Part shown: one piece after another, positions 20,930 through 31,476 of the stretch | Layout: each line of letters starts with the position of its first letter | Position numbering within the stretch: position 1 is the stretch's first letter | Source: Hexactinellida sp. DTS-2022 | Taxonomy: Eukaryota > Porifera > Hexactinellida | Reading direction: 5' to 3' | Assembly: GCA_028753945.1 (NCBI GenBank) | Contig: JAPNXP010000006.1 | Span: 2,728,001-2,792,000 of the forward strand | Length of the DNA stretch: 64,000 nucleotides | The notes under the pieces: generated by a model | Told to the model about the DNA's origin: nothing | The model's input: the letters and a program-made list of their open reading frames with translations, nothing else | Databases searched by the model: none | Translations under genes and position numbers: made by a program

Positions 20930-21605
20930 GCACGCGTCGGCGTCGCCAAACGACGCAGCAGCGTAACCTACTATTGACATAAAATTTAGGATTAACTTCA
21001 TTAGTGGGAGCGGTGCTCCCCCTGCTCCCCCATTGGCTGCGCTACTGACTGAACACACGATTGTTCTGCTAGGTGAACCTGAGGAAGTCCATGAGAGATT
21101 TCGGGAGCTCATCAGCATCTTCTCGCCCAGATATGAGACATCATGGCAATTTCCGTCTTCAGCGTCGATGAGTCTAAGAGTCTTGGGAGTCAACAAGTTT
21201 GTAGTGCTAGCTGAACCCCGGGGCCATTACTGCGTTGAGGAAGTGCGAAGAACCTGGTGAGCGCGCGATGATGCCATTATATATTGTCATCTTCTCATCT
21301 GCCAGTAACTTGGCCTTTAGCTCCTCAGTCACTTTTTCACACGTGGGAATGAAAACCTTGGTACGGCAGTATTCTTTGGCGTGACATTGTTTCCCCTCTA
21401 CCTCTCCCATCCCAGACATGATAACATTGATTTGGAGCTGTACGAGGAGTGTCTCCATATCGCTAATCAAGCCCAGACGCGTCTGCAGAGTATCGATATC
21501 CGTCCCGCGCTGAAGAGCTTCAGTGGCGTCGCCACAAATTGTAACTAAGTTGATACCAAATGAGGAGTGAATGCGCATACGAAGGTTGCTTGCTGTCACT
21601 GCACG
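20930..21605. other. GC-richer block with unassigned ORFs
   Basis: Base composition shifts to near-balanced G+C, unlike the surroundings. A 130-residue minus-strand frame (21207-21599) has no motif I recognise; it contains DMETLLVQLQINVIMSG and a Cys pair. A 75-residue plus-strand frame overlaps it. Possibilities are a retroelement gag fragment or a captured gene piece. I do not assign a function. Confidence 0.35.
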
Positions 21606-21979
21606 CTTTCAAACATCCATCTCGGCCACTTCGTCAATGTTAGTGGGGCAGCATAGCAATACAATTGTACAATTTTTGATACAAGCATGAAAATTTGCAC
21701 AGACATAGATAAATATATTATAAAAAGAAATGGATATGGAGGCATCACAAAATTTTAATATTTTCAAGATGGCGGCCAAAAATTTGACGGAAAGTCTCGG
21801 ACAAAAGCCCGCTCTCGCGAACACTTGTTAAATGACCTCGTAGAGTGTTTATATACGCATAGTTATTCTCAAATGACTGTGCGGTGAAGAAAGAGGGGTC
21901 ACTCGATAGAGAGAAACAATATTCGAGATGGTATGTGTTACATTCCAGCGTTGTCAAGGAATGTCCTCTCCCAAAGGTA
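21606..21979. other. Noncoding DNA
   Basis: No supportable gene. AT-rich apart from a short GC segment near 21770-21830. Confidence 0.4.
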
Positions 21980-21985
21980 TGCTGG

Positions 21986-22168
21986 AAATGGTTCGAAAAA
22001 CCAAAACGGAAAATTGTTCGAAAAACAAAATTAGGAAATAGTTCGAATTTTTTAGTGTTGCTGCACCATGAATATCAGAAATCCCGGCTTGAATCCATGG
22101 CCAACAATACAAAAATGAAAGTCGAACTATTTCCTATTTTGAAAAAATCGAACCATTTCAGTGACCCC
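21986..22168. mobile_element. Small inverted-repeat element (GGAAATGGTTCG family)
   Basis: GGAAATGGTTCGAAAAAC at the left faces TTTTGAAAAAATCGAACCATTTC at the right. The interior GTTGCTGCACCATG and CCCGGCTTGAATCCATGG are shared with the copy at 53372-53527. No clean target duplication was found. Confidence 0.75.
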
Positions 22169-22670
22169 TATAATTACTGGAAATCTTATGCTGATTACGA
22201 ATATCAGCATTAAACATTGATTAAACTTTAATTGACATAGTTAATTTGCTTTTGTACAATGTTATACTACAGTATAACTCGGTAAATACGTATTTCGGCT
22301 TTAGTAGGTACTAATTTTTCAACCATTTAGTAAATTTATATATATCTCAATATAATGTAAAGTCAGTTAGTCTGTATAAATCAAATAATCAATTTCGTGT
22401 CTTCTATTTCGGCTATTTTCCCTAATCTATTTGCACTTTCATGATATCAAATTGGTATCAACCGGTATTATTCGAATTGAAGATTCTTTGAAGCGTCCAA
22501 AAATTTTGTTAATAGTAACCGGAAATTCGCATTATCCGTATTCGTACTGATGAGGTTATACTGGATATAGCAATTTTTGAATTTGATTAGGATTTATTTA
22601 GTTTAAGCGCTCAAAAATATTTTAGACGAGAACATGCAGGATAAGGATTTTAAGAAACTATTGATGAATC
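22169..22670. other. Noncoding AT-rich DNA
   Basis: I see no gene, repeat terminus or RNA gene in this stretch. Confidence 0.45.
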
Positions 22671-23074
22671 TATAATATTAAAACTTGACTCTTGTGTGTT
22701 TGTTTGTCCAGGTTGCATTAAAGTGATGGGGGAATAGAAACTGCATTTATTAATGTGATATAAACTAACTTCCAAATGTATTAATAGGTAAACAAGTACG
22801 TATGCTGATTTCGAATTACGCATTTTTTAATTTTAATATGAATATTATTATTGTTGTTTACAAAAAAGGTAACAACTTAATGAAAATTCAAAATCACCCT
22901 AGAAATTTGCTTTCACGGGTATTATAGATAAACAAGTTAAAAGTATGGAAATGGTAGAAGGGATGTTTTACTAACTCTATCATCAATGGTTTAGTAGGAG
23001 TAAGGCCGCATAGCAGCAGTTAACTTGAGATGCGTAGCACCGATCCGTCGCAAAGCGAACTAGACCGAAGGCTC
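22671..23074 (+). repeat. Helitron-like nonautonomous repeat, copy 1
   Basis: It begins TCTATAATATTAAAACTTGA followed by TGTGTTTGTTTGT, and ends in a GC-rich block GGCCGCATAGC..GTAGCACCGATCCGTCG..GACCGAAGG. The whole layout matches 60467-60847. The TC start and GC-rich end suggest a Helitron-type element, but no terminal CTRR with a clear host T is seen. The class is inferred. Confidence 0.6.
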
Positions 23075-23430
23075 CTATTTAAAAAATAACGACTTATAAG
23101 AGTTTATAACTGCAACTATTAATAATCGATGATCACTGGGTAACTCGAATGGCAGGGGGCGTATCGAGCCATTTACCTGAAGGATGTAGTCCTCAATCGG
23201 CGCAGACTTTACAATATTTTTTCTTATAGTATAAGATCCACTATTTTCTGGAAATAGAAAACACCAGAGTTTTTTAAGGCCGATCTTGGTGTAAATTTTG
23301 ACCAAAAATTTCGGGTCGGCCGCGGCCGCTGCAGTGTTTCACCAAGGTCTCACCTTAAAAAAAACCCTGGAATACGCTGTATTGATTTCTATTAAAACAT
23401 GGATTAGATCTTTACATGCATGCCTATATA

Positions 23431-23587
23431 CAGTAGAACCTCGTTAATACGAGCACCAACGGACGATAAAATTTTATAAACCGGATTAATACCCATTGTA
23501 ACTTGTACGGACCTGATTCTGTGGAACTGTTTGTCGTCTTATCCGCGAAATGGTATTAAGCTTGTTCGTACAAACGAGATTCCACTG
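23431..23587. mobile_element. Tc1/pogo-type MITE, TA-flanked
   Basis: 157 bp, with termini CAGTAGAACCTCGTTAATACG and GTACAAACGAGATTCCACTG, between TA dinucleotides at 23429-23430 and 23588-23589. The GTAGAACC/GTGGAACC start resembles the larger element at 45625-46133. Confidence 0.85.
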
Positions 23588-23851
23588 TAATATGGAAATA
23601 TCCGTTGAATTTAAGCAAGGGCGCCCCGTGAACATTTTGAGTGGGGGATGTAACTTCTTGGGTTTGCCGACGAACATGCATTGGACATCGGTGCTATTCG
23701 TGGAGGCAGATAGAACAGTTTACCCACCGGTTTCATCAACAAGAATATCCGAAATTACTGTTAATCGATCAGTTTTACCGACGACCCAGGAATTACCGAC
23801 CAGATAGGCGAAAAGTGGGGGGGTGCAGCACACCCCGCACGTGATGCCCCT

Positions 23852-25765
23852 GTATAGTTTCAGATAATTATCCGCTTAACGTTAATCTCTTCAAATTACT
23901 TGGGCAAAGTAAGGAACTTTTATCACATGTGCCACATCCTACTGATAGTGAACGCTCCCTTTTCTTTTTATTCGATTTTGTGCACATAATAAAGTGTACC
24001 GTATTGCCTTGAATAGTAGCCGGGGCGATTATTGTTTTCTAGGCTATTTTCTGACCAATAATTTTTGTGACTTTTCGAGAATATCACATGTTGATACAAA
24101 ATATTAGTATTAGTCGGTTGGTAATCGTATTGCCATTAAAATTCAATAAATATATTTACTCCGGGCAGTGATAGTAAAATGTTATTTGCCAATTTGGGAG
24201 GGCGATTATTCAAGGGGGGCGATTATTCGAGGGGGGGCTACTATTCAAGGAAATACGGTATTAGAAATAATTCGGATAATTCAAAAAGACTTCAATTGTA
24301 CTTTCCTTTTTCCAAATTTTGAAGATATCCTCAACTCTAATTATCCAATGAGATTGTCTCAGCCTCTCAGGCAGTTTTTCAGGTAGATTTTTATTTTATT
24401 TCAAATTAGAGGTCGATATTTGTTGTACATCTGTTATATGTTTTATGTTTCATCAATATTTACATAGGACTTGAGGCGACAGTATAAATCTCAACAGTTT
24501 TCAGTTGCAAAACTTGCACCGAAGTTGACTTACAAGTCTTGTTGGCCATCCGCCCTAGAAAGGCAGAATGTGAGCCTTGCTCTGAGGATATTCGATGATT
24601 CAAATGTAGCTGCCCTTACTATTCATCAATCCAATGTAGACCAAATTGACCAGATACAGACTAATACTTTCATTAAACTGATTAGCCGTGTTTGGAAAAT
24701 ATTTAATATTAATACCCCTTGGAAAGGCTGCCGTATCAACGATCAGGATAGCTTGCCATTAAAGATTAATGACCCCCGCTTTAAGTTCTTATCCTCAATA
24801 GTTCGTTGGTTAGAAAACTGGAGACTATTACCATATCATCAAGGCAAATTAACACCTCAAACATTCACCAGCTTTCGGCATTCATGTCTAACGCTACCCA
24901 AACTGGTTGAATATTTAACTGGTGATTGTGGCTTTTCTTATGTGCTTTCTTCATTTGTTCAGAATGACCCTATCGAACATCGTTTTGGACTGTATCGACA
25001 GATGTCTGGATCAAATTATAATGTATCTGTTTGCCAGGTAATGGAGAGCGAAAGAACGTTGAAGTTATCCAATATCCTTAAACTTTATAAGCGGCAGACT
25101 ATTGTTCGAAAGGATAGGGCTTCCTTCAAGGAATTTCTAAATACATTCGTAATAGAACAAGATAACCCTACTGATTGTAGCGAGACTCAAGACTTAACAA
25201 TCTATTTATCAATCATCACAATGGACACAGTGGACCCAGATTTAGAAACACAACAAGCCTTGGCTTTTATTGCTGGTTACGCAGCCTTTTCAGCAATGAA
25301 AAAGTTGTCAAAAACATCGGAATTGTGCATTGATTGTACTTCGTTTCTATGTGAGGATAAATCTCTGGACGTTGAAGAAATTCAACCAACTTTTCAATTA
25401 ATTCATCTTTCAGATCGTGGTGGGCTGAAGTGGCCCTCGAAACAAGTTTTGAGTGCAGTTTTCACCCTATGGAAAATATTTGTCGATATCGAGCATTCTC
25501 CTCTTCTCCTGAAAGATTTTCTCATTTCACACTCACGAGCTAAACTAGTTCAGCTCACTATCCTTAAGCTAGAAAGTGAAGGCTGCGGCGATTGAACTTA
25601 TGAGTGTTCACATTGTTTCTATGAAGGAAAAGAAGTGTTACATGGAATATTAGTAATTGCAAGCAATTGTTTTCTCAATAACATGGCGAAGAACATCAAT
25701 TCGTATAGGATACAAAGCCATTCGAAAGAACCTAGAAGGAAGATCCTCAAACTTAGTTCGAAATA
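23852..25765 (+). pseudogene. P/THAP9-like transposase relic A, C-terminal half
   Basis: It begins within the RNase H-like region (DNYPLNVNLFKLLGQ, about 23856), runs to a TA site filled by MITE M1, resumes at 24261, and is probably spliced near 24380-24468 into a 374-residue open frame (24471-25595). That frame holds LTPQTFTSFRHSCLTLPKL, the family signature NDPIEHRFGLYRQMSGSN, LAFIAGYAAFSAMKK, a Cys cluster CIDCTSFLC, and DRGGLKWPS. A TGA at 25593 ends it, but the same frame continues with YECSHCFYEGKEVLHG to a TAA near 25765. That continuation resembles the C-terminal zinc-binding tail of the family, so the TGA is probably a nonsense mutation. The N-terminal THAP domain is missing. Confidence 0.85.
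23999..24258. mobile_element. MITE M1, copy 2, inserted in P relic A
   Basis: CCGTATTGCCTTGAATAG to CTACTATTCAAGGAAATACGG, flanked by TA at 23997-23998 and 24259-24260. Removing the element with one TA restores a continuous reading frame across the site (IIKCIRNN), which demonstrates the 2-bp TA duplication. Confidence 0.9.
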
Positions 25766-26173
25766 ATTATTTAATTTTGTATTCTTTATAGCTTTTTATT
25801 GTCTTATGCTTTATTAAAGAGGCTAATGTCTAATATATGCATTAAAAATTCCAGGAATTATTAACTTTTGACGTTTTACATACATCAGCTATGTAATGTT
25901 AGAATAACGACCTTAAAAAAACTCTACTTCCTCTTATCAACTGGTTCAAAGTAGTGAAAAGGCCTTATGTTCTAGTAGGCTATGGTTAATAGTAATCAAA
26001 TATTGATCACTATATATTATGCTAATTAGTGAAATAGATCATGTATCATGTGCGTTGGCTTCGGAGTATTGACAGAGCCATGGCTGTACCAATAATTTAC
26101 AGACAATCAGTATTTTCTATTTAAATATAAATGAAAATTGTCCCAAAAGGCCCTACCTATGATTACTTATAAC
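25766..26173. other. Noncoding DNA
   Basis: AT-rich, with no gene or clear element seen. The right end of P element A should lie here or further on, but I could not match its termini. Confidence 0.4.
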
Positions 26174-26392
26174 CAGGCTTGTCAAAAGGTCAGGTCATGA
26201 CCAGACCTGACCTTTGAGTGACCTGAACCTATTTTCTGAATGCCTTGACCTGACCTTTGAGTGACTTGAACCTATTTTCTGAATGCCTTGACCTGACCTG
26301 ACCTGTTTGAATTCTTTTCCACAAGACCTGACCTGACCGTAAATATTGTATATAAGACCTGAACTGACAATGCGGGACCTTTTGACAAGCTG
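26174..26392. mobile_element. hAT-type MITE with internal GACCTGACC repeats
   Basis: Termini CAGGCTTGTCAAAAGGTC and GGACCTTTTGACAAGCTG. Flanking octamers CTTATAAC (26166-26173) and CTCATAAC (26393-26400) match at 7 of 8. A unit of about 43 bp containing GACCTGACCTTTGAGTGAC and CCTATTTTCTGAATGCCTT is tandemly duplicated inside. Noncoding. Confidence 0.9.
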
Positions 26393-26517
26393 CTCATAAC
26401 CCATACTACCATTCTTTACCTCGAGGCTACGCCCCTATGTATGACATTATGATAACTGCTTTACCCTAGGTTAACACCTTTTATTGAAATTTGAACAAAG
26501 TTAAAATACATAGGAGG

Positions 26518-26763
26518 CTAATACAAAAATATTTCAGTAACTAAATAGTATGAATTGACTAAACTACATTTATTGATAGCTTTCCATAAGTTAATTATAG
26601 TACAATATGTCTTGACGCAGTTTGTAGGGTCTTTATATTCCTTTGTAGCTTTGAAACGATTTTCTACCAGTACAGGGTCGCTATTAGACAATATACGGAC
26701 TAATTGCAATAAGAGTTTGTATAGATAGAGTGATACCTCTGTCGTTAATACATAAAGTATCAT
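26518..26763 (-). CDS. Hypothetical 81-residue protein (doubtful)
   Basis: Short open frame with MILYVLTTEVSLYLYKL and a downstream TNCVKTYCTIINLWKA. It has a faint helix-rich likeness to small BORC/BLOC-type subunits (BORCS8 is the nearest from memory), not enough for an assignment. The region is not obviously part of any repeat in the window. An in-frame stop lies two codons upstream of the ATG. It may be a chance frame. Confidence 0.25.
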   Translation of the reverse strand: MILYVLTTEVSLYLYKLLLQLVRILSNSDPVLVENRFKATKEYKDPTNCVKTYCTIINLWKAINKCSLVNSYYLVTEIFLY

Positions 26764-27418
26764 GTGTCATTATTAGAAACAAATTCACTGAGATTGGGAA
26801 ATGTTAAGAGCTAGTACAGATTACAATAGTTATTATTCAAGCAAAATTAATTAATAATATTTTATACATTTGTTAATAACAAAGAGGGAAATTAGTCAAT
26901 TAAGATGAATGTTCAAAATGGGAAAAATCGAAAATCGGTCTGATATTTACGAACTTTTCACTTTAGCTCGAAAATATATTTGGGCGGTCGTAGAAATATT
27001 TTATTCCGAAACTTAGATAAATAGACAATTTAAAAACGAAAAATATTCATTCTCGCAATTGTTTGCATTAAGAAATCGGGAGGTTGAAATATTTGCCACA
27101 ATGAAGGGAGTTCGGTTTGAAAACTAGCTATAATCTATCAAATAATGTATAAGAATACACAAATATATTTTGAATTACCAAAGAATCAAGCATAATTAAA
27201 TTGAGTTACGTACGTTAACAATTGATATTTGTGCTTTCTCAGAAATTTAGTTCTCCAATTTTATGCATAACTTTGAGAGAATGTGTATGCATGATAAATT
27301 TAGCCAGCAAATGATATTAACATTTTCTAATCATTCTATATTGTAGAATCGAATGTATGCATTTAAATTACCATTTAGCTAATTAACCACTGCATTCTAT
27401 ATAAATACATTCAAATAC
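26764..27418. other. Noncoding AT-rich DNA left of P element B
   Basis: No gene supported. Short related stretches with GCATTCTAT occur at 27330-27400. Confidence 0.45.
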
Positions 27419-27425
27419 ATCTGGC

Positions 27426-29614
27426 CATAGCATTCTATACATAAGGCAATGGTGCTGATTGATGGACTTGGACCAGGGATTGGTTAGGTCAGTCAAATTA
27501 AATTTTGAGTAAAGCTTATTTACTGCTGGCATTTAGCATTGTGCATCCTAAACTAACCATTATAATTCATTCTACACCATTTTGCACCAAAAATGGTACA
27601 TATGAAGGAATGTCGAAAACTTGTGATTATCTAATTTTTAACCAACCATAATATTTATATATTATTTTACTAAGTTAAAACTTTTTTAAATCACTGTTAA
27701 ATTCATTTCAAGACACTATCTTCATCAGAAACGTTCCCCAACAGTACAATTCATTTGAAACTTCTAATAGCAAGTCTTGTGTTGTCCCAGGCTGCAAGTC
27801 TAATTATAAAAGCCAAGATGAGTCTACCTCCGCTTTTCATTTCCCAAGAGACCCGAAGTTACTTGAAGAATGGTTCAGGGCAATTCCACGGCCACGGAAG
27901 GACTATGAAACCAACAAGCAGATGAGGGTAAGTATCTATAATTTCTATTTATTGATTGCCATATTTACATTAGTTTCTTTAGGTATGCATTCGTCATTTC
28001 AAAGAAGATGACATCGAAAGGACCATATCCTACAATGACGGGGTTCATACTGTTACAGTTTCCAGAGAGAGAATAGCTCTGAAGAAGACAGCAGTACCCA
28101 GCATTTTTCCCAACTGTCCTTCCTATCTTTCTGAATTCAATTCCAAGCCAAAGAGACTATGCCTAGATGACAAAGAACGACTGCTGGTGGAGTCTGCATA
28201 CTCCAAGAGCATAACTGACAACGAAGGAACGGTGGATAAGTTCCTAGTTAATTCATATTCTGATCTTCTTTCTAAGCTAAATTTAATCGACCTACCAAAC
28301 GGCTGGATAACTACTGTGTCTAATAACACCCCTTTATCTTTTATAAAAATCGTTATTTTAAAAACCGGACCTTTCATCGACCGATCTGTATTAGTTAACG
28401 ATGATTTGTACATCAAAGCATTTGATAATAAAAACGTCACCATTCCAATCTCGCGAATTTTTATTAATGACACTCGCCAAGTTGAGACCATCCTCGATGA
28501 AGTAGATACATTTTCACACTTACTTCAAACTATTAACTCTCAAACTGAATGTTCTATTAACAACCATATAAAACTTGCTATCCATGAACTCGAAAGTGCA
28601 ATTCAGCTTGTTGATGGTGACTCGATAGACCTAGACATAGATGATTTACATTGCAGTAACGAATCTCTGAGTATTTCATTCCACTTTTTAGTTGGACAAC
28701 TGAGAAATTTGATAAATGCTAAAAGTCGTCGACGGTATAATATTTTAACTCAAGTATTTTCACTAAAAATTGATGGAATATCACTATTATCTACCAATCT
28801 CTCATCATAATGTATGAAATATTTTTGAAAATCGATAACCATTCACATTTAAGTAAACTATTTTACGAGTGATCCTGCCGTCGGAATTTGGTTCAGTTGT
28901 CACTTATTTTTGTAGAAGAAAAGTATAGTGAAATATGGAGGCAATGGTGTGTTTGTATGATTCCAAAATGGGTAATTCTAAAATTTTTTATACTACTGTA
29001 GCTAATTGTATTTTATCGAAGAAGGTTAGAAACTTTAATTCAATAGTTGTTGGTCGAGATAATAGCAAACTTAAAAAATTCAGTACATAATTCTTCTATT
29101 CTTATAGATAGCTTCCTGACATGCCGATGTACCAGTGCGCATCTACTACCATCATTTGACTGTATTCTCTACATTACTATCATTTAGACGAGGTCACGAG
29201 GAGCTCCACTAACACCTACAATCAAGCCGCTCATTCAGGACACATCGCAACCACATTCTCTCCCCTGTCGTCATAGATGTACTACTGCCTAACTGCTCTT
29301 CCTATAGAACTCAGATCACTATTCTATTAATTTACCTTCATACTACGTATTATCTTTGAGTGTTGCTTTTATACTTATTTAATGTTATGATTCGTATATT
29401 TATATATATAAAATACATGAAATAAAAAATATATCCTTACAATTCGTAATTTTCTTATAAGGGTGGTGGATTATCAATTATTTCCCTTCACATTGATAGT
29501 CTACATTAATTTAGAGCTTTATTGATTTAAATCTAAAACCAAAGTAACTGACCTAACCAATCCCTGGTCCAAGTCCATCAATCAACACCATTGCCTTATG
29601 TATAGAATGCTATG
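27426..29614 (+). mobile_element. P-type element B, internally deleted, 7-bp TSD
   Basis: 2189 bp with long inverted termini beginning CATAGCATTCTATACATAAG and continuing through GATGGACTTGGACCAGGGA. It is flanked by an exact 7-bp duplication ATCTGGC (27419-27425 and 29615-29621). Coding sequence corresponds to the N-terminal THAP half of a P/THAP9-like transposase plus a short stretch near 28930-29080 resembling its C-terminal tail (TVANCILSKKVRNFNS). The catalytic middle is missing. So this is a deletion derivative, analogous to internally deleted P elements. A diverged copy of its right terminus is at 37730-37793. Confidence 0.9.
27743..28810 (+). pseudogene. THAP-domain protein of P element B (no catalytic domain)
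   Basis: Two exons. Exon 1 (to 27927) contains CVVPGCKSNYKS and FHFPRDPKLLEEWFRAI; a 55-bp intron (27928-27982, GTAAGT..TTTCTTTAG) is followed by VCIRHFKEDDI, completing the C2CH zinc site of a THAP DNA-binding domain (Cys codons 27778 and 27793, then the Cys and His of VCIRH after the intron). About 275 residues follow, ending in ISLLSTNLSS with stop at 28808. The rest aligns with the region between THAP and the RNase H-like domain in relic C. There is no in-frame ATG in exon 1, so an upstream exon or a lost start must be assumed. If expressed it could bind element ends without cutting, like P-element repressors; this is inference. Confidence 0.72.
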
Positions 29615-30230
29615 ATCTGGCCTAGGCCAAACGCGTTTAGCGTATATTTTCCGGTTAAACTGGTTTGGCATTGGCTAAACGCCTGTAAACGCATTTGGCC
29701 TGCAACACAATTATTCCGTATTTCAATGAGTTATTATTTTCAAATTTATTGCTGATTTCAGAGATACCGGGAACTTCGTAATACAGGACTTACAACTGGC
29801 TATAATTAGCTAGGACTATGGATTACAAGTAGATGGTAGTATTTTTAGTAACCACAACATGTAATGAAAGAAACTCAATTTTAAATAACCACAATAAATA
29901 AATATACTTTGATGTATAAGTACTGCAATTAATTTTATTTAGTCAAGATTTGATTATTCGATAGTTGTATATCGCTTTCGTACTATTTTGCTCATTATTT
30001 TTAAATTATTCTTGACCTAATGCTAATTTCATTTACTCAGTTGGATAGACTACTAAGCTTAATTCACGATGCCAGATTGTTGTTCTGTGCCAAATTGTAA
30101 AAGTAATTATCCTGGATCAGAGAATACCTACACTGTCTTCTCATTGCCAAAAGATGCCGATCTAGCTAAAATGTTGTTGAAGCAGATATGTCGTGAGGAT
30201 GTTTCTGAATTACGAACAATTTATGTCTGC

Positions 30231-30729
30231 CAGGCTTGGGGCTGATTACGATTACAATCATAATCGATTGTAATCGATTACAACTTTTCATGTAATCATA
30301 ATCGTAATCATAATCAAGTTTTTTTGAAGGATCTAATCGTAATCACACACTAGTAATCAGCCTCAGGTATGGCACCAGACCCCCCCAAATTTTCACTCGG
30401 ACCCCCCAAATTTTGGACAATAACTTTAAATAAGGATATCGTTTAAGGGTTCACTGATCTCATTGCACCCCCAAAGATATATCCGGCCCCTACAAATAAT
30501 TATTGCTGGCTACCCCCATGCACACGTGCCTTATTTTTCGTGCATGAAACTCCGGGGCTTAATCGGAACGATCGTATTGCATCGTAAAGAAAAGGAAATT
30601 ATAATCAATTGTAATTGATTGTAATCGATTACAACATTTCGTGTAATCGTAATCGTAATCATAATCAAGCTTTTTCTGAAGGAAGTAATCGTAATCGTAA
30701 TCACTCACTAGTAATCAGCCCCAGGTCTG
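30231..30729. mobile_element. hAT-type element inserted in the THAP exon of relic C
   Basis: Termini CAGGCTTGGGGCTGATTAC and GTAATCAGCCCCAGGTCTG, with an exact 8-bp duplication ATGTCTGC at 30223-30230 and 30730-30737. Each side holds a copy of a roughly 125-bp module of TAATCGTAATC repeats (30240-30366 and 30600-30725) around a C-rich centre. Removing it rejoins the THAP codons ..TIYVCIKHF. Confidence 0.93.
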
Positions 30730-31000
30730 ATGTCTGCATTAAACATTTCAGAGAAGAAGATTTACTTTTGACCGTCGTAATACCGCAACCTGATGGTTCA
30801 GTGAAAACTGTTTCCAGACGGCCAACCTACCTACCTGGTTTTAATACCCGTATATTTGAATTCCCTACATATTCAAGGTTAAATGAGTAAAATGACGCCA
30901 TCCTTCAGCGATTGGATCTTGATAAGAAAGAGCAATGCTTCTTTCATCAGGTATTTAATGTTTATTTTGAGTAAGTAAAATCTTAATTAATCAAATACCC

Positions 31001-31072
31001 AAATTTCATGCAGTTAATGAATACAAATTGCAAATTGCCAGTTTTGCGATTTGCATGAACTGCATGAAATTC
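31001..31072. repeat. Inverted repeat around TTTCATGCAGTT
   Basis: ATTTCATGCAGTT is complemented by AACTGCATGAAAT about 50 bases on, with an inner ATTGCAAATTGC/GCGATTTGCAT pair. It could fold as a hairpin. It lies between the THAP and RNase H-like parts of relic C. Confidence 0.6.
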
Positions 31073-31187
31073 GTATAAATATTGTTATTCATGCATATTA
31101 GAGATTTCTGAACTGTGTCCTAAACGCATTTTCCTACAGTCCTTGTAGAACTGAATTATACACACTGCATATTTTTAATATACACAT

Positions 31188-31476
31188 CAGGGGCGGCGCC
31201 AGCACAGCCCCATTGGGGGGGGGGCGGACCAATGCACTGGAGGGGCAAACCCAATAGTTGTAAACGTTATAAACATTCTAAAATTCACATTCAAACCAAA
31301 ATCGATATTTTTTAATGACGAACTTAGTTAAATACTCTGTCCTATAATAGTATACGGTGGGGCATCTCAGCAAAACAGCTAATTATGGACTGCCTGTCCA
31401 TGGCGTATAGTATTTCCGCATTAACATTAAGTACTCCTATAACAGACAAGCGAGTTTCCCCCGTCGCGCGCCACTG
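31188..31476. mobile_element. hAT-type MITE, CAGGGGCGGCGCC
   Basis: Termini CAGGGGCGGCGCCAGC and GTCGCGCGCCACTG, flanked by an exact 8-bp duplication ATACACAT at 31180-31187 and 31477-31484. A run of G (31207-31216) follows the left terminus. Noncoding. Confidence 0.93.

Noticed and set aside
21207-21599. Assignment as a retroviral or retrotransposon gag
   Set aside because: No zinc knuckle, no neighbouring pol and no recognised motif; composition alone is not enough.
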